Assembly (NCBI RefSeq): GCF_000306945.1
Contig: NC_018518.1
Coordinates: 3,410,001-3,474,000 of the forward strand
Source of the DNA: Bordetella pertussis 18323
GTDB lineage: Bacteria; Pseudomonadota; Gammaproteobacteria; Burkholderiales; Burkholderiaceae_B
DNA: 64,000 nt
Reading direction: 5' to 3'
Below the pieces are notes generated by a model. It searched no databases, was not told the origin of the DNA, and worked only from the letters and a program-made list of their open reading frames with translations. Below are positions 62,362 to 64,000 of this stretch, one piece after another. The position numbers and the translations under genes were made by a program. How positions within the stretch are numbered: position 1 is the stretch's first letter; each line of letters opens with the position of its first letter.

Positions 62362-64000
62362 CGCTGGTTGGTGGCCAGGGCCGCCTGCGGCGGCACGATG
62401 CTGCCCAGGCGCTCTTTCAGCGATTGCGGTTGTCCGCTGAACATGGCGGCGTAGTACACGGCGTTGGACATGACGTTCTTGACGTACAGGCGCGTCTCGT
62501 TGAACGGGATGGTTTCGGCGAAGATGGCGCCTTCGACCGGGTGGCCGAACGAGGCGCGCCAATTGCGCGGACGGCCCGGCCCGGCGTTGTAGCCGGCGCT
62601 GGCCAATACCTGGGAACCATCCAGCCCCTGCAGCACGATGTTCAGGTACTGCGTGCCGAGCTCGGTATTGACGTCGAAATCGTTGACCGAGCCAGGCCGG
62701 AAATCGCTCATGCCGATCTTGCCCGCCACCCATTTGGCGGTGGCCGGCATCAGCTGCATCAAGCCGGACGCGCCCGCGTGCGAGCGCGCATCCATGATGA
62801 AGCGCGATTCCTGGCGGATCAGGCCATACACCCAGGCCGGGTCCAGGTCGATGGCGCGCGCCTTGGCGCTGACCCGGCCTTCGAAGGGCGCGATGAAGCG
62901 CTGGCTGAAATCGAACTGCTCGGCGGTGCGCTCGGAGGTATTGACCACGCGGTCGTAGATGCCCTCGGCGCGCGCCAGCTCGGCGGCGGCGAACAGCTGG
63001 CGGTCGGACATGCCGCGCAGCGAGAAATTCCACTCCGGCACGGCTTCGGCGCGCCAGCCCAGGCGGAACAGGTAGATCGCGCGGCGCAGGCCGGGATGCG
63101 CGCGGGCCTCGGCGATCTCGGCATCGGTGACCGGCGCGGGCGCCGGCGGCACGGTGATGCGGCGGCCCAGTTCCTCGGCGGCCAGCTGGCCATAGAAATT
63201 GAACTGGTCGGCGATGCTGGCATAGGCCTGGCTGGCCTGCTGGGCGCGGCCCAGCGCGGCCTGGCCGCGGGCCTTCCAGTACACCCACACGGGCTCGGCC
63301 TGCTGCGACGGCGGCATGCCCTCGATGGCCTCGATGACCCATTTCCAGTCGATGCGCGGCTGGCGCAAGGCCGAGCGCACTTTCCAGGCATGGCTGTACT
63401 CGGTCATGCGCACCGCGCCCGCTTCGCGGTACCACTCGTAGGCGCGCGGATCCTGGTTGAGCACCGCCACCAGCGCGTACTGGCTGCGCACCCAGGCCAG
63501 GTTCTGCCTGGGCAGGTGGCGCGACCATTCGCGCCGCAGGTACGAGTCCGCCACGCTCACATCCGGCTTGTTCAGGCGGGCCAGGGCCAGCGTGACCAGC
63601 TCCTTCTCGTTGCGCCCGACCGGCGACTTGTCCTGGCGGACCAGCCACTTCATCGGGTTTTTCATCATCTGGTCGTAGCTCTTCTGGTCTTTCGGCTCGA
63701 AGATGTATTGCGCCAGCTTGCGCGCATCGGACAGCTTGCCGGCCTCGATGGCGTCGCGCAGCTGCGGCTGGATCTCGTCCCAGCCCAGCACCCCGTCGGC
63801 CACCAGTTGGTCGTACAGGGCCCAACAGGCCGTGCCCGGCGCGAACGCCGCCACGGCCTCGGCGGCGCTGGCGCGCTGCCCGGTCATGTGGCGCGCGTCG
63901 AGCCCGGCGCAGGCGATCTGCGCATTGCCCTGCTTGACCGGCCCCAGGCGGCGCACGGTCTCGAAGTCTCCGGCGCGCGCCGCCGCCTGGATCCAGTCGC
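62358..64000 (-). CDS. slt: Soluble lytic murein transglycosylase, 5' end outside window
   Basis: The frame is open to the window edge; at least 546 codons are present. The C-terminal SLT domain has the catalytic glutamate in [15 protein letters not shown] and the motifs [15 protein letters not shown] and [15 protein letters not shown]. The N-terminal part is an alpha-helical superhelix typical of Slt70. It cleaves glycan strands to anhydro-muropeptides in the periplasm. The signal peptide would be beyond the edge. Confidence 0.92.
   Translation of the reverse strand, partial: DWIQAAARAGDFETVRRLGPVKQGNAQIACAGLDARHMTGQRASAAEAVAAFAPGTACWALYDQLVADGVLGWDEIQPQLRDAIEAGKLSDARKLAQYIFEPKDQKSYDQMMKNPMKWLVRQDKSPVGRNEKELVTLALARLNKPDVSVADSYLRREWSRHLPRQNLAWVRSQYALVAVLNQDPRAYEWYREAGAVRMTEYSHAWKVRSALRQPRIDWKWVIEAIEGMPPSQQAEPVWVYWKARGQAALGRAQQASQAYASIADQFNFYGQLAAEELGRRITVPPAPAPVTDAEIAEARAHPGLRRAIYLFRLGWRAEAVPEWNFSLRGMSDRQLFAAAELARAEGIYDRVVNTSERTAEQFDFSQRFIAPFEGRVSAKARAIDLDPAWVYGLIRQESRFIMDARSHAGASGLMQLMPATAKWVAGKIGMSDFRPGSVNDFDVNTELGTQYLNIVLQGLDGSQVLASAGYNAGPGRPRNWRASFGHPVEGAIFAETIPFNETRLYVKNVMSNAVYYAAMFSGQPQSLKERLGSIVPPQAALATNQR

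Overview
The window looks like a chromosomal segment of Bordetella, most probably B. pertussis. It is GC-rich, has betaproteobacterial gene order in the cell-division/cell-wall (dcw) cluster, and carries three nearly identical IS481-type elements, which in large numbers are typical of B. pertussis. This assignment comes from reading the sequence; no database was searched. Most of the window is core housekeeping DNA. I found no CRISPR array, prophage, toxin-antitoxin pair or defence island.

Layout. 1-4.8 kb: end of a ChaC-like gene, an Lrp/AsnC regulator with a DadA-type D-amino-acid dehydrogenase, an atypical SDR protein, a cysteine-dioxygenase-like cupin and a Bug/TctC-type binding protein. 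4.9-28.5 kb: one long leftward block in transcription order mraZ-rsmH-ftsL-ftsI-murEF-mraY-murD-ftsW-murG-murC-ddlB-ftsQ-ftsA-ftsZ-lpxC, then an M23 peptidase, secA and a VOC protein. Most junctions inside the dcw block are 4-base stop/start overlaps. The mraZ promoter carries four MraZ-box-like repeats phased at 10 bp, and murE and murF form one reading frame. 28.7-34.5 kb: RNase P RNA, the ABC-F ATPase uup, pyrC with an M20 amidohydrolase, a SWIB-domain protein and a small membrane protein. 35.1-40.7 kb: a complete leftward rRNA operon (16S-tRNA-Ile-tRNA-Ala-23S-5S) with promoter, two boxA elements and terminator. 41.2-46.6 kb: an Lrp/AsnC regulator divergent from hpd with a palindromic operator candidate between them, then ilvD-cytochrome c-msrA, and lgt.

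46.5-57.3 kb is the most plastic part. IS481 copy 1 splits a SIMPL-domain gene. Next come zapA, a ZapB-like gene and probable 6S RNA. IS481 copy 2 lies ahead of tctBA. A gamma-glutamyltransferase-like gene and a 3-hydroxyisobutyrate-dehydrogenase-like gene follow; the latter apparently starts at ATA. IS481 copy 3 cuts off the first part of an azoreductase gene, and its two flanks do not match, which suggests a rearrangement rather than a simple insertion. 57.2-64 kb: ung, a DEAD-box helicase with 15 tandem 8-residue repeats in its tail, a MidA-like methyltransferase, cca and a partial lytic transglycosylase.

The genes centre on envelope growth and division: peptidoglycan precursors (murC to murG, ddlB, mraY), the divisome (ftsL/I/W/Q/A/Z, zapA), lipid A (lpxC), secretion (secA), lipoprotein maturation (lgt) and wall remodelling (M23, slt). 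I did not find a clearly new biological system. The most useful leads are regulatory DNA, IS481-linked gene damage and a few genes with unusual start or catalytic features.
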